Below are positions 30,864 through 40,527 of a DNA stretch of 64,000 bases, one piece after another (position 1 is the first letter of the stretch; each line of letters starts with the position of its first letter). The position numbers and the translations under genes are program-made. A model generated the notes under the pieces. It was not told the DNA's origin and did not search any database. It saw only the letters and a program-made list of their open reading frames with translations. Source of the DNA: CAVONB01 sp963697205 (lineage in GTDB: Bacteria > Pseudomonadota > Alphaproteobacteria > Rhizobiales > Hyphomicrobiaceae); contig CAVONB010000010.1 of assembly GCA_963697205.1 (NCBI GenBank), positions 372,001 to 436,000 on the forward strand. Direction: 5' to 3'.

Positions 30864-30946
30864 GCGCGGGCGCGCGCCAACCTTGCGTCCGGTGCCCGCC
30901 GAGAGCAGGATCGAGGCTCTGGGGTATCGGACGAAAGGCGCCGGAC

Positions 30947-32686
30947 GTGGCCAAGGGCAAGATTAGAACAGCGCGCACATCCCCCGCCGCAGCCGGTCGC
31001 TCGGCGGCCGGCGAGGGTGCGCGCGCGCAGCACCTGACCGGCGGCGCTGCCATCGTCGAGGCGCTGATCGCCAACGGCGTCGACACCGTTTTCGGCCTGC
31101 CCGGCGCGCAGATGTATCCGCTGTTCGACGCGCTCCAGCAGCGCAGCGACCGCATTCGCACCTACGGCGCACGTCACGAGCAGGCCTGCGGCTACATGGC
31201 CTTCGGCTACGCGCGGTCGACCGGCCGTCCCGGCGTCTACGCCGTCGTGCCCGGGCCCGGGGTTCTCAATACGACGGCGGCACTGCTCACGGCCAAGGGC
31301 TGCTGCGCGCCGGTGCTGTGCCTGACGGGCCAGGTGCCGTCGCAGTTTCTCGATCGCGGACGCGGCCATCTCCACGAACTCGACGATCAGCTCGGCACTC
31401 TGAAGAGCATGACGAAATGGTCCGCCCGCATCGAGCGGCCGGCCGATGCGCCCGCGCTGATCGACGAAGCCTTCCGCCGGATGCTGTCGGGCCGGCCGGG
31501 CCCGGTCGCTCTCGAGATGGCGTGGGACACGATGGGCCAGTCGGCAGACGTCGCGCTGTTACCGGCCGCAACGATCCCACGACCGCCGCCCGTGTCGCCG
31601 AGCGAGGTCGAGGCCGCAGCGAAACGGGTCTCGAGCGCCCGCCGCCCGATCATCTTCACCGGCAGCGGCGCCCAACACGCAAGCTCCGAAATCCGCGCGC
31701 TCGCGGAAACGATTGGCGCACCCGTCGCAGCCTTCCGCGGCGGACGCGGCGTCATGCCCGAGGATGCCCCGCTCGGCATCTCGTCCTACGCCGCCTTCGA
31801 GCTTTGGCCCGAATGCGATGTCGCCATCGCCATCGGTACGCGCGCCGAGCTGCCGTACATGCGCTGGACCGGCATGATGACGCTGATAGACCGCCCGTCG
31901 CCGCCGCCGCACCTCGTGCGCATCGACATCGATCCCGCCGAGATGCGCCGCCTCGTCCCGCACGCCGGCATCGTCGCCGATGCCGCCGACGGCACACGCG
32001 CGCTGCACGATGCCGTCGAACGAAACCGCGCGAAGGGCGCCGGGCCGGACGCCGCGTGGTCCGCGCGCATCGCCGCCGTCAGGACGTCCACGCGCGACGC
32101 ATTCGAAGGCGTACAGCCGCAGATGACTTATCTCGACGTCATCCGCGAGGTGCTGCCGCGTGATGGCATCTTCGTCACTGAGCTGACACAGGTCGGCTTC
32201 GCGTCCTACTTCGGTTATCCCGTTCTGGCCCCGCGCACCTACATCTCGGAGGGCCACCAGGGCACGCTGGGCTTCGGCTTTCCCAGTGCGCTTGGCGTCA
32301 AGGCGGCGCACCCTGGCCGTCCCGTCGTGTCCGTCACCGGCGACGGCGGCTTTATGTTCGCCGTACAGGAGCTGGCAACGGCCGTGCAGGAGCGCCTCGC
32401 CGTCGTCGTGCTCGTTTTCAACAACAATGCTTACGGCAACGTGCTGCGCGACCAGAAGGTGGGCTTTGGCAATCGCGTCATCGGTGCCGTGTTGAACAAT
32501 CCGGACTTCCAGGCCTTGGCCGCCGCGTTCGGCGTGACGGCGCATCGCGTCGCGAGCCCCGCGGCACTGCGGCCGCTGCTTTGTGACGCGATTGCATCCG
32601 ATGGGCCGGTGCTGATCGAGATCGCCGTGCCCCAGGGCAGCGAGGCGTCGCCCTGGCCGTTCATACATCCCAGGCGCGCAAGCTGA
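30947..32686 (+). CDS. Acetolactate-synthase-like ThDP-dependent enzyme
   Basis: A 579-residue thiamine-diphosphate enzyme with three domains. The PYR domain starts GGAAIVEALIANGVDTVFG and holds the activating Glu in YGARHEQACGYMA. The middle domain lies about 205-340. The PP domain has GDGGFMFAVQELAT and NNNAYGNVLRDQK, the Mg-ThDP motif (GDGx..NN). It could make or split an alpha-keto acid (acetolactate, glyoxylate carboligase, or oxalyl/2-hydroxyacyl-CoA type); the specificity is not clear. Start is GTG 30947. Its cofactor is the product of the pathway of thiC. Confidence 0.88.
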   Translation: MAKGKIRTARTSPAAAGRSAAGEGARAQHLTGGAAIVEALIANGVDTVFGLPGAQMYPLFDALQQRSDRIRTYGARHEQACGYMAFGYARSTGRPGVYAVVPGPGVLNTTAALLTAKGCCAPVLCLTGQVPSQFLDRGRGHLHELDDQLGTLKSMTKWSARIERPADAPALIDEAFRRMLSGRPGPVALEMAWDTMGQSADVALLPAATIPRPPPVSPSEVEAAAKRVSSARRPIIFTGSGAQHASSEIRALAETIGAPVAAFRGGRGVMPEDAPLGISSYAAFELWPECDVAIAIGTRAELPYMRWTGMMTLIDRPSPPPHLVRIDIDPAEMRRLVPHAGIVADAADGTRALHDAVERNRAKGAGPDAAWSARIAAVRTSTRDAFEGVQPQMTYLDVIREVLPRDGIFVTELTQVGFASYFGYPVLAPRTYISEGHQGTLGFGFPSALGVKAAHPGRPVVSVTGDGGFMFAVQELATAVQERLAVVVLVFNNNAYGNVLRDQKVGFGNRVIGAVLNNPDFQALAAAFGVTAHRVASPAALRPLLCDAIASDGPVLIEIAVPQGSEASPWPFIHPRRAS

Positions 32687-32733
32687 TCTCGCACGGGCAT
32701 TCGTCGCAACCAAACAAGCGCGGAGGAAAAGTC

Positions 32734-33598
32734 GTGAAGCTCGCACGCTGGCAAATCGATGGCACCGAAACCTTTGGCCTCGTCATGGACGATGGCGGTC
32801 TCTACGACATCGCGCGACGGTCTCGCGGACGCATCGCGTCGCTGCGCGCACTCATCGACGGTAAGGCCTTGAGCGAGGCCGGCACGCTCGCCACCGGCAC
32901 GCCGGATGCGCGGCTCGACGCCGTTTCATTGCGCCCGCCGATCCCCGAGCCCTGCAAGATCGTATGCATCGGCATCAACTATCCCGAGCGCAACGCCGAG
33001 TACAAGGACGGCACCGACCAGCCCAAGTATCCGAGCCTCTTCGCCCGCTTCCCCACATCGTTCGCCGGCCACAACGAGACCATCTTGAGGCCGCCGGAAT
33101 CGGCACAACTCGACTATGAAGGCGAGATCGTCCTCGTGATCGGCAAGGCCGGCCGTCGCATCGAAGAGGCGGACGCCATGAGCCACGTCTTCGGTGTGAC
33201 ACTGATGAACGAGGGCACCATTCGCGACTGGCTGCGTCACGGCAAGTTTAATGTCACCCAAGGCAAGAACTTCGATCGCAGCGGTAGCCTCGGCCCCTGG
33301 ATCGTGCCGTGCGGCAACGGTGTGGATCCTCAGGCGCTCGACATCGTCACGCGAGTCAACGGCGAAGAGCGCCAGCGCGGCAACACCGCGACGCTGATCT
33401 TCTCGGTGCCCCGCCTGATCGCCTACCTGTCGACCTTCATGACGCTCGAGCCCGGCGACATGATCGCCACCGGCACGCCGCCCGGCGCCGGTGCACGCTT
33501 TGATCCGCCGCGCTATCTGTTGCCTGGCGACCGACTTCGAGATTGCCTGTCCCCAGATCGGTACGCTGGCGAACAGCATCGAGGACGAGGTCACCTGA
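32734..33598 (+). CDS. Fumarylacetoacetate hydrolase-family protein, frameshifted near the end
   Basis: A protein of about 287 residues. IVCIGINYPERNAEY, AQLDYEGEIVLVIGK (Asp/Glu metal ligands) and FGVTLMNEGTIRDW mark the FAH fold, which hydrolyses acylpyruvates or isomerises related diketones. The frame continues past LLPGDR into non-family sequence, but in the next frame EIACPQIGTLANSIEDEVT completes a normal FAH end with TGA at 33596-33598. Removing one C at about 33531-33532 gives LLPGDDFEIACPQIG. Start is GTG 32734 after GGAGGA. It may follow the ThDP enzyme in a pathway. Confidence 0.85.
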
Positions 33599-33648
33599 CA
33601 CCATCGATGGATGGCCGGGCCCGCGCGCCGGTCGGCGCGCGTCGCCAT

Positions 33649-34416
33649 TCACGCTGCGTCCGACCGCTCGCGGCCCATGTCGAGCTGACCGTCGCGCAAT
33701 TCGTAGAGCTTGTCGAACCGGTCGAAGATCTTGTCGTCGTGCGTCACCGCGATGATCGCGGCATCCTGCTCGGCCGCCAGCCGCCGTAACAGGTCCATCA
33801 CGATACCGGCCCGCTTGGAATCGAGCGCCGCCGTTGGCTCGTCGGCAAGGATGATGCGCGGCCGGTTCGCCAGCGCACGCGCGATGGCCACGCGCTGCGC
33901 TTCGCCGCCCGACAGCTTCGCCGGCATCGCGGATCGGCGATGCCCGATCTCCAGGTAGTCGAGCAACTCCACCGCGCGTTTGCGTGCCGTCGTCGGATCG
34001 ATACCGGCGAGCTTCAGTACGACTGCGACATTGTCGGTCGCGTCGAGAAATGGCAGCAGGTTGTGCGCCTGGAAAATGAATCCGATCTTGTCCAGCCGGA
34101 TCTTGCGCAGATCCGTGCGCAGCCAGCGGTTGTCGTAGACGAGGTCCCCGTCGAGCGTCAGCTGCCCGCTCGACGGCTCGAGGATACAGCCTATGACGTT
34201 GAGCAGCGTCGACTTGCCCGAGCCCGACGGGCCGAGCAGCGCCACGACCTCGCCCGGGCGCACCGAGATGGAAACGTTGCGCAACGCATCGACGCGAGTC
34301 TCGCCTTCGCCGAAGTGCTTCGAGACCGCGCGCACTTCGACCAGGGCGGTCGGCGACGCGGCCTGCAAGCCCACCTTCGGGGGCACCTTCGGGGCCACGT
34401 TCGGGGATCCGCTCAT
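33649..34416 (-). CDS. ABC transporter ATPase (LolD/MacB type)
   Basis: A 255-residue ABC ATPase of the LolD/MacB subfamily. Walker A is GPSGSGKST, the signature is LSGGEAQRVAIARALA, and Walker B is IILADEPTAALDS. It starts about two bases after the FtsX-type permease stop, so the three genes HlyD-permease-ATPase are one operon. It should drive the permease in an export or mechanotransmission complex with the periplasmic adaptor. Confidence 0.93.
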   Translation of the reverse strand: MSGSPNVAPKVPPKVGLQAASPTALVEVRAVSKHFGEGETRVDALRNVSISVRPGEVVALLGPSGSGKSTLLNVIGCILEPSSGQLTLDGDLVYDNRWLRTDLRKIRLDKIGFIFQAHNLLPFLDATDNVAVVLKLAGIDPTTARKRAVELLDYLEIGHRRSAMPAKLSGGEAQRVAIARALANRPRIILADEPTAALDSKRAGIVMDLLRRLAAEQDAAIIAVTHDDKIFDRFDKLYELRDGQLDMGRERSDAA

Positions 34417-34418
34417 GC

Positions 34419-35564
34419 TCAGCTCCCCAACGCCGTTGCCGGATCGACCTTCAAGGCCGCGCGCACGCCGAGCCCGCTGGCGATGAGGCAGATCACGACC
34501 ACCGCGAGGCCCAGTCCGACGACGTTGTCCGGCTCGAGCACGACGCGGCGTGGGAAGTAGCCCTTGATCGCGGAAATCAAAAGCGCTCCGAAAACGAAGC
34601 CAGTCACGCCGAGCGCCAGCGCCTGTTGCACGATCATCCAGATGATCGTGCGGTCCGGCGCGCCGATCAGCTTCAACGTTGCGATCTGCTTCAGTTTTTC
34701 CATCGTCATCGTGTAGATGATGAGCGCGATGATGACGGCCGAGACGATCAGCAGGATGGTCGTGAACAGCCCGATCTGCTGCCGCGCCCGGTTTACCACG
34801 GATCGCGTGAGGACCTCGGCCTGCTCCGCATCCGTGAGTGCGGACAGGTGCTTCCAGCGCCGCGCGGCTTCCGCGACCGCGTCCGGGGAAGCTTGTGGTG
34901 AGAGCCGCGCGATCACGGCATTGACGGAATCCTTGCTGGTCCCGCTGCCCGTACCCCGCGCCTGCTCGATGCGCGAGGCCGAAGGGGCAAGCTCGAACTG
35001 GAGTTTCTGAGCGTCGAGCAATGACATGTAGATGATCGGATCGCCGCCCGAGGCGACCTGGTTGTCGGTGAGCCCGACGACGGTGAACACGTTGCGTCCA
35101 AGTTTCAGCCGCTCGCCGATGGGCAGTTGTGCGCGCCGGTCGGCCACGACCTCGAAGTGGCTGCGCGCGATGCCGCGTCCCTCCGCGATCGACGGCGGTC
35201 CGCCGATCCGGCCCGGCTCGTAGCCGATCACATAGAGGCGCGCCTTGCGCCCGCCACGGTCGGCCTCGACGGTCTGGTAGGTGACGCTGCCGGCGGCCAC
35301 CACACCGGCGAGCCGTGCGATCGCCTCGCGCGTGTCGCCGGGAATGCGCGAGGCTTCCGCGAACGGCCCACGCGTACCTGCCTCGACCACCCACAGGTCC
35401 GCGCCATGCGATTGCGGGATCGTCAACGCGTCGATGATGATGCCCCGGTAGATTCCGAGCATCGACAGCACCACGCCGAGCAGCAGGCTGAGGCCGAAGC
35501 AGGTCAGTAGGAACCGGAACAGGTTGTGTCGCACGTCGCGCCAGGCGAGGTTCATGATCCTCAC
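34419..35564 (-). CDS. FtsX/MacB-type ABC permease (DevC-like)
   Basis: A 381-residue permease with an N-terminal membrane segment (about 15-40), a large periplasmic domain (about 45-265) and three C-terminal helices with the FtsX pattern (IGLFTTILLIVSAVIIALII; ETLKLIGAPDRTI-like TLKLIGAPDRTIIWMIV). The GTG start overlaps the adaptor stop (GTGA at 35561-35564). The set resembles DevBCA-type glycolipid exporters; cargo unknown. Confidence 0.9.
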   Translation of the reverse strand: MRIMNLAWRDVRHNLFRFLLTCFGLSLLLGVVLSMLGIYRGIIIDALTIPQSHGADLWVVEAGTRGPFAEASRIPGDTREAIARLAGVVAAGSVTYQTVEADRGGRKARLYVIGYEPGRIGGPPSIAEGRGIARSHFEVVADRRAQLPIGERLKLGRNVFTVVGLTDNQVASGGDPIIYMSLLDAQKLQFELAPSASRIEQARGTGSGTSKDSVNAVIARLSPQASPDAVAEAARRWKHLSALTDAEQAEVLTRSVVNRARQQIGLFTTILLIVSAVIIALIIYTMTMEKLKQIATLKLIGAPDRTIIWMIVQQALALGVTGFVFGALLISAIKGYFPRRVVLEPDNVVGLGLAVVVICLIASGLGVRAALKVDPATALGS

Positions 35565-36787
35565 TCCGTCTTGGCACGCGCCGACCGGCCCGGCCGCAAG
35601 CCGGGACCGAGCTCGGTAACGATCTGCGCGCTTGCGGGAAGGCCGCCGGTCACCTCAAGGCGTGAATCCTCCGTGCGGTGTCCGAACTGTAGAACACGCC
35701 GCGCAAGGCGTCCGTTCTCGATCGTCCAGACGCGACCTTGCCGCCCATCAAAGCCCTCCACGACCGCCTCTGGCACGAGCAGCGCGTTGGTAAGCGTGCC
35801 TGTGGTCACGTAGACCTCGGCCTGCTCGCCGAGGTGGAACGTCTCGGGGCAGCGCAGGCACTTCACCCAGATCCGGCGCTCCTCACTCACGCGGTCGCTT
35901 TCGATACCGATGCGCACCACCTGTCCCTCGAACACCTCTTGCGGCAGCGATCTCAGCCGCACATGCGCGGCCTGCCCGACCTTGATCCGTCCGGCACGCG
36001 ATTCGTCCACGTAGGCCAATGCCCACACGCTTTCGGGGTCGATCAGCGTGAACACCGGATCGCCCGCCTTGATCACGGTGCCCACTTCCTTGAGCCGGTC
36101 GACGACCAGCGCGTCGAATGGCGCTGTCAGCACATGGTGGTCGAGCAGCGACTGCTCGTAGGCGAGCTGGGCGCGCACGTCGAGCATCTGCGCCTTTGCC
36201 ACCTCGACCTCGCTCTTCGCCACACTGAGGTCGGCCTTGGCGACGGCCTCGTCGCGGATGGCTTCCTCCGCGCTCTGTTCGGAGACGACGTTGCGGCCGA
36301 CCAGCGACTGCTTGCGCTTGTTGGCCTCCTGCTTCTGCGCCAGCACAGCGGCTGTCTTCTCGACATTGGCGAGAGCCTTGGCCTGCGAAACGTCGGCCAC
36401 CGCGACGAGCGCCTTCGCACGCGCCACCTTGGCTTCCTGCTCCGTGGCGTGCAGCCGTGCCAGGACAGCGCCCTTCTTCACGCGGTCGCCGTGGTCGGCA
36501 TTGACGGCAACGATCGCAGCGCCGACCTCGAAGCTAGCCTTCGAGGTGACGCGGGCCTCGACCGTCCCCAATCCGAACACACGCACGGTGGTCGAGGCCT
36601 CGGGCCGAGCGACAGGGACGGCCACGGTCCGATTGGCGAACAGGGCAAAGCCGCCGGCCGCCAGCGCCAGCACCGCCGCGGTCAGCCCGATGGTGCGGCC
36701 GGTCTTGCTGCGCCACCATGAGCGTACCGTCGTTGCAGGCGGCTTCGCCGTGCCGGAGGTTTGTGATGGGGAAGTAGCATCGGCCAT
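35561..36787 (-). CDS. HlyD-family periplasmic adaptor (DevB-like)
   Basis: A 408-residue membrane fusion protein. One membrane anchor lies about 30-50 (GLTAAVLALAAGGFALFA). It is followed by a lipoyl half (KKGAVLARLHATEQEAKVARAK), a long alpha-helical hairpin (about 120-215), the second lipoyl half (LTAPFDALVVDRLKEVGTVIKAG) and a beta-barrel domain. I chose ATG 36787 (MADATSPS) since upstream codons carry no family similarity. It links the FtsX-type permease to an outer-membrane exit protein not encoded here. Confidence 0.9.
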   Translation of the reverse strand: MADATSPSQTSGTAKPPATTVRSWWRSKTGRTIGLTAAVLALAAGGFALFANRTVAVPVARPEASTTVRVFGLGTVEARVTSKASFEVGAAIVAVNADHGDRVKKGAVLARLHATEQEAKVARAKALVAVADVSQAKALANVEKTAAVLAQKQEANKRKQSLVGRNVVSEQSAEEAIRDEAVAKADLSVAKSEVEVAKAQMLDVRAQLAYEQSLLDHHVLTAPFDALVVDRLKEVGTVIKAGDPVFTLIDPESVWALAYVDESRAGRIKVGQAAHVRLRSLPQEVFEGQVVRIGIESDRVSEERRIWVKCLRCPETFHLGEQAEVYVTTGTLTNALLVPEAVVEGFDGRQGRVWTIENGRLARRVLQFGHRTEDSRLEVTGGLPASAQIVTELGPGLRPGRSARAKTE

Positions 36788-37264
36788 GATGGTCACACCG
36801 CCAGTTTGGAGTTCGCCGCACCATAATTGCGGCACTGCGGAGCGAATTGATGTTGCGCAAGGTGGTCGGGCGGGTGCGAATTCCGGAAGGGCCGCCCCGC
36901 GCATGGGCGCGCATCCGACTTGGTCGATCAGGCCGGCGCCTGCGGCTCCTGGGGGCGCGAAAAGCTAACGCGTTGCTTTAATGGCAGAATACGACACCGC
37001 GCCTTCGCCCCGCCGCGGCCGGGGCGTCCGGCCGTGATGACGATCCACCCTGCCGTTGTGGCCGAAGCGCTACGGCGAGCCCGTCACATGGCCATAATCG
37101 CCCGTGAATTTTGCATTCTTGCCATGTCTTCGGCCACAAATCCGGGCTGAACGGGTGGGTGGCAGCGCCGCAGTGCGTGCGCAAGCGACAACCAGGGTCT
37201 GCAAGGCGTGACTGGTGGCGCAGGCAAGCGACCGTGGCGGTCGTGACGAGAGGAGGGCTGTGAG
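36788..37264. other. Gene-free interval
   Basis: About 480 bases between divergent genes. I see no gene, RNA or repeat; promoters for both sides should lie here. Confidence 0.4.
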
Positions 37265-39676
37265 ATGGGCGTCATTCTGACGGTACATGGAACGTTTGCC
37301 CATGCTGACGAACAATCTGCGGCGGAAATCGCGGCAGAGGCAGCAGCCGGGTGGTGGCAGCCCGGCGGCGCGCTGGAGGCGGAGCTGCGCGACCTCGTCA
37401 CGGGCGAGGATGGCAAGCTGGAGATCCGCCCCTTCACGTGGAGCGGCCAGAACAGCGAGACCGATCGTCGTGCGGCCGCGGCCGAACTCTACAGGGTGAT
37501 GAAGGAGCTTGAAGCGAGCAAGGTGCCGTATGTGGTCGTCGGCCACAGCCACGGAGGCTCCGTCGTCTCCCTCGCGCTGCTGCGGGCTGCCGCGCGGCGC
37601 GACAAGCTGGACGGCATGAAGCGCTGGATCACGGTAGGAACGCCCTTCGTCGAACTCAAGCGCGAGCCGTTCTTGTTCACGCGCCTGTCCTTCCTCTATC
37701 GCGCCGTCTATGTCGCGTCCTTGATGCTGCTCATCATGTTCGCCTTCACCGCGGTCGCCGATCTACTCGACGGCACCAGCAATCTCCTGGAGCGCCGGCA
37801 GACGCTCCGCCTCGTCGTCGGATTTGCCCTGACGGCTCTGCCGTTCCTATTCGTCTATGTCGGCCTGCGCCTGATCGAGGGGCGCCAGTTGCATCTTTAT
37901 CGCCCCCGCCTCCTGCGCCGCGCCCGGGAAGTTTTTCAGCCGCGCTGGCTTCCCCTGACGCACGAGGACGACGAGGCGGTGCAGGGACTGGCATCGCTGC
38001 ACGCGGTGAAGTTCCAGATCTTCGAGCCCGAGTTCGCCGTACCCTCCATGACGATGTCGTCGGTGTTCGTGTTGCCGCTGGCCTACCTGATTATCGTCAC
38101 GTCGCCCGGACTGATGAACCGCATCGCCGACTACCTCACGGCAAATTTCTATCGCGTCGAGGAATACGCCAAGCGCGAGACCGCCCTTGAAACCGCCCGC
38201 AAGGACTTGCGTCAGCTGACCCGCGGCATCCGCCAACTCCAGAATCAGCTTTCCGATCCCACGACCCCGTTCGAGCGCGCCTCCGGTATGCAAAAGGAGG
38301 TCGAGCGCCTTCGCAACGAGCGCGCCACCAAGCGCCGGATCCTCGACGAGACTTGGCCGGACCTCACCCAGGCGGAGCGCGCGCTGCGCTTCAAACGCCG
38401 CTTCCTGGAGGTCGATGGCAAGCTGTGCGAGGGCGGCCGTCTGTGCCATGACGGCCGTCACGTCGGCCTGAACAGCAAGCTGCTCTACCACATCATCACC
38501 GACGAGGTGGCGAGCGCCGTGGTTGACGAGGAGATCCGGCGCACGGCCTTGGGCAATGTCCTGCGGTTCGCAACGCCCGTGCTGCTGGTACCGCTCGTGT
38601 TCGGCATCCTCGCCGTTCTGATTGTGCTGATCATGCAGGCGCTGGCCCGCGGGCTGAGCGCCATGACGGCACGGGGGCTCGACCGGCTGACCTGGTCCGA
38701 GTTGAAGCGCGCTTCGCTCGGCAACGACACTGAAGGCGAGATCGCGCTCGCGGCCGGACCGCGACCGGTGTGGATCGACAGGCCAGCGCCCTACCTGCCG
38801 AAAGGTCTGGGCGACGTGCTCACCGAGCACAGCAATCGCGAAATGTCGCTCTCGCTGGCGAAGTTCCGCAACGCGCTGAGCGATCTGGCCTTCTCCGAAC
38901 CGGCCGAGCGCGGTGCAGGCGGACTGGCGCGGTATCTGTCCTGGAACGAGCTGATCCACACGTCCTACTTCGAGGTGCCGGTCTTCCGACAGCTCCTTGC
39001 GCGCGCCATCGCCGACGTCGACGGCTTCGCGGCGACCCCGGCATTCGCCGCGGACCGTGCCTACGCGCGCGCGGGCGCATGGCTCGAGACGTTGGACCGG
39101 CCCCCCGCTGCTGAGCCGCTGACGGCGCTCGCGGATGCCGCGACAGGCACGGGAGGCGGAGGCGGCGACGCGGGCGGCGGCAGCGGTGCGGCAGGTGGGA
39201 GCGTCGTCGCAGGTGCAGCAGGTGCCACCGCTGCTGCGCCCGCCGCGCGCGCTACGCAGCGGCCGGTCCCAACCGCGACGGCGACACAGCCCGTACCGAC
39301 GGCCAGGCCTGCACCGCCGGCTCAAACTGTTCCGCCGACGGTGGCCGGCCAGCCCGCAGCGCCCGCGCGGCCCGCGCCATCGGCCCCGCCGGCACCACCC
39401 GTTCAGTCTGCGCGGCCCACACCGCCGGCTCAGTCCGTTCCGCCGACGGCGCCGGGCCAGCCCGCAGCACCCGCGCGGCCAGGACCATCGGCCCCGCCGG
39501 CACCACCCGTTCAGTCTGCGCGGCCCACACCGCCGGCTCAGTCTGTTCCGCAGATGGCGCCGGGCCAGCCCGCAGCACCCGCGCGGCCAGGACCATCGGC
39601 CCCGCCGGCACCACCCGCTTCTCAGCCGATACCTCCGGTGCGGACGGATGGCAGCGGCGGCGACAGCCAAGCCTGA
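37265..39676 (+). CDS. Hydrolase-like membrane protein with coiled coil and Pro/Ala-rich repeats
   Basis: An 803-residue protein. An N-terminal alpha/beta-hydrolase-like domain (about 1-140) opens with VILTVHGTF and has the elbow GHSHGG (about 92-97). It is followed by hydrophobic segments near 148-169, 183-202, 262-283 and 435-461, a coiled coil about 305-385, and a soluble domain about 480-620. The tail (about 645-803) is rich in Ala/Pro/Gly, with three 36-residue repeats of the type GQPAAPARPGPSAPP...QSVPP. The domain order suggests a membrane-anchored esterase-like protein with a flexible tail. Homologous architectures are uncharacterised as far as I know. Confidence 0.8.
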   Translation: MGVILTVHGTFAHADEQSAAEIAAEAAAGWWQPGGALEAELRDLVTGEDGKLEIRPFTWSGQNSETDRRAAAAELYRVMKELEASKVPYVVVGHSHGGSVVSLALLRAAARRDKLDGMKRWITVGTPFVELKREPFLFTRLSFLYRAVYVASLMLLIMFAFTAVADLLDGTSNLLERRQTLRLVVGFALTALPFLFVYVGLRLIEGRQLHLYRPRLLRRAREVFQPRWLPLTHEDDEAVQGLASLHAVKFQIFEPEFAVPSMTMSSVFVLPLAYLIIVTSPGLMNRIADYLTANFYRVEEYAKRETALETARKDLRQLTRGIRQLQNQLSDPTTPFERASGMQKEVERLRNERATKRRILDETWPDLTQAERALRFKRRFLEVDGKLCEGGRLCHDGRHVGLNSKLLYHIITDEVASAVVDEEIRRTALGNVLRFATPVLLVPLVFGILAVLIVLIMQALARGLSAMTARGLDRLTWSELKRASLGNDTEGEIALAAGPRPVWIDRPAPYLPKGLGDVLTEHSNREMSLSLAKFRNALSDLAFSEPAERGAGGLARYLSWNELIHTSYFEVPVFRQLLARAIADVDGFAATPAFAADRAYARAGAWLETLDRPPAAEPLTALADAATGTGGGGGDAGGGSGAAGGSVVAGAAGATAAAPAARATQRPVPTATATQPVPTARPAPPAQTVPPTVAGQPAAPARPAPSAPPAPPVQSARPTPPAQSVPPTAPGQPAAPARPGPSAPPAPPVQSARPTPPAQSVPQMAPGQPAAPARPGPSAPPAPPASQPIPPVRTDGSGGDSQA
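39347..39625 (+). repeat. Tandem 108-bp repeats in the Pro-rich tail
   Basis: Two full 108-base units (39347-39454 and 39455-39562) and a partial third one starting at 39563 are nearly identical in DNA, with differences of a few bases. Each codes for 36 residues. Near-identity of the DNA suggests recent unequal recombination or slippage, so the copy number may vary among strains. Confidence 0.9.
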
Positions 39677-39789
39677 CCTGGCCGCCGCCCGGCCGCGGCG
39701 ACTTGCGTTGCGAGACAGGGGCCGCTAGGAAGACCGGGTGGTCGCCCCGGCGGGGCGTCGCATGCCGCCGGCCCTCGCGTCGGCTGCGC

Positions 39790-39864
39790 GGGCGGGTAGC
39801 TCAGTGGTAGAGCATCTGACTTTTAATCAGATGGTCGCGGGTTCGATCCCCGCCCCGCTCACCA
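39790..39864 (+). tRNA. tRNA-Lys (anticodon TTT)
   Basis: A 75-base cloverleaf: acceptor stem GGGCGGG pairing with CCCGCTC, D arm GCTC..GAGC, anticodon stem TCTGA/TCAGA with loop CTTTTAA, T arm GCGGG/CCCGC with TTCGATC, and encoded CCA. The anticodon is at 39822-39824. It is the last chromosomal-type feature before the accessory region, a common integration point of mobile elements. Confidence 0.97.
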
Positions 39865-40527
39865 ATAAAATCAATCAGTTAGCGCATATATTCCTTATTC
39901 AAGTTGGCGCCTTAGGCACAGAATAGGCACTTGTTTCACTTCACTTTAGGGCTATTCTGCGCCCAACAGCGTACCTCGTTAGCGAACCTCGCGGTCGGCG
40001 AAGCGCTTCGAGCCAACAATCCACCTAAATCAATCCCTGAGCTGGCTTCCCAGCGCCTCATTAGTCGCGGAGCGCGCCGGTACGCCAACCTCCTAGCGTA
40101 AGTCAAGCACAGCGAGACCAACGCCAAAGGCCCCTTCAGACGAGCATCTTCCTTTCGGGGTTCGAATGTGTCGAAACGCCAGCTCAAAGACACGACGAGT
40201 TCGATCGGCGGAGCTACGAGAGTTTAAAATCGCTTCTCTACCTTTTCGATATTGCGCGAATCGCCCAATGCATGGGAGCGCTATCCTAACTAATCGATCC
40301 TGCTATCGTCTAAGCCGTTCCCTCTTCCGACCTTGGCATCGACCGGATGCATCTAGCCATCTCACAGGCCCTGCTCCCTGGGGATCTGCAGGGGGATTAA
40401 TACAATCCCCGGGACTAAGTACAGTGCAACGGTTTGAAAAAAAACACGAAATCGATCTTTTTTGCTAGACCCCCACGCCGTCCGACTTGTCGCTCCTTAC
40501 AGTCGACTACACCCTCCCCCCACCCAC
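39865..40527. other. Lower-GC interval after tRNA-Lys
   Basis: About 660 bases with clearly lower GC than the chromosome to the left and no supportable gene. Direct repeats TAGGCAC at 39913-39919 and 39924-39930, 11 bases apart, resemble integrase arm-type sites. I see no integrase gene and no second copy of the tRNA 3' end in the window. Confidence 0.45.

Noticed and set aside
39347..39625. CRISPR or satellite repeat
   Set aside because: The repeats are in frame within a long gene and encode a Pro/Ala-rich tail with no spacers.
39936..40193. 85-codon minus-strand frame after tRNA-Lys
   Set aside because: No ribosome site, Arg-rich composition and no neighbouring support, so I left it out as a gene.
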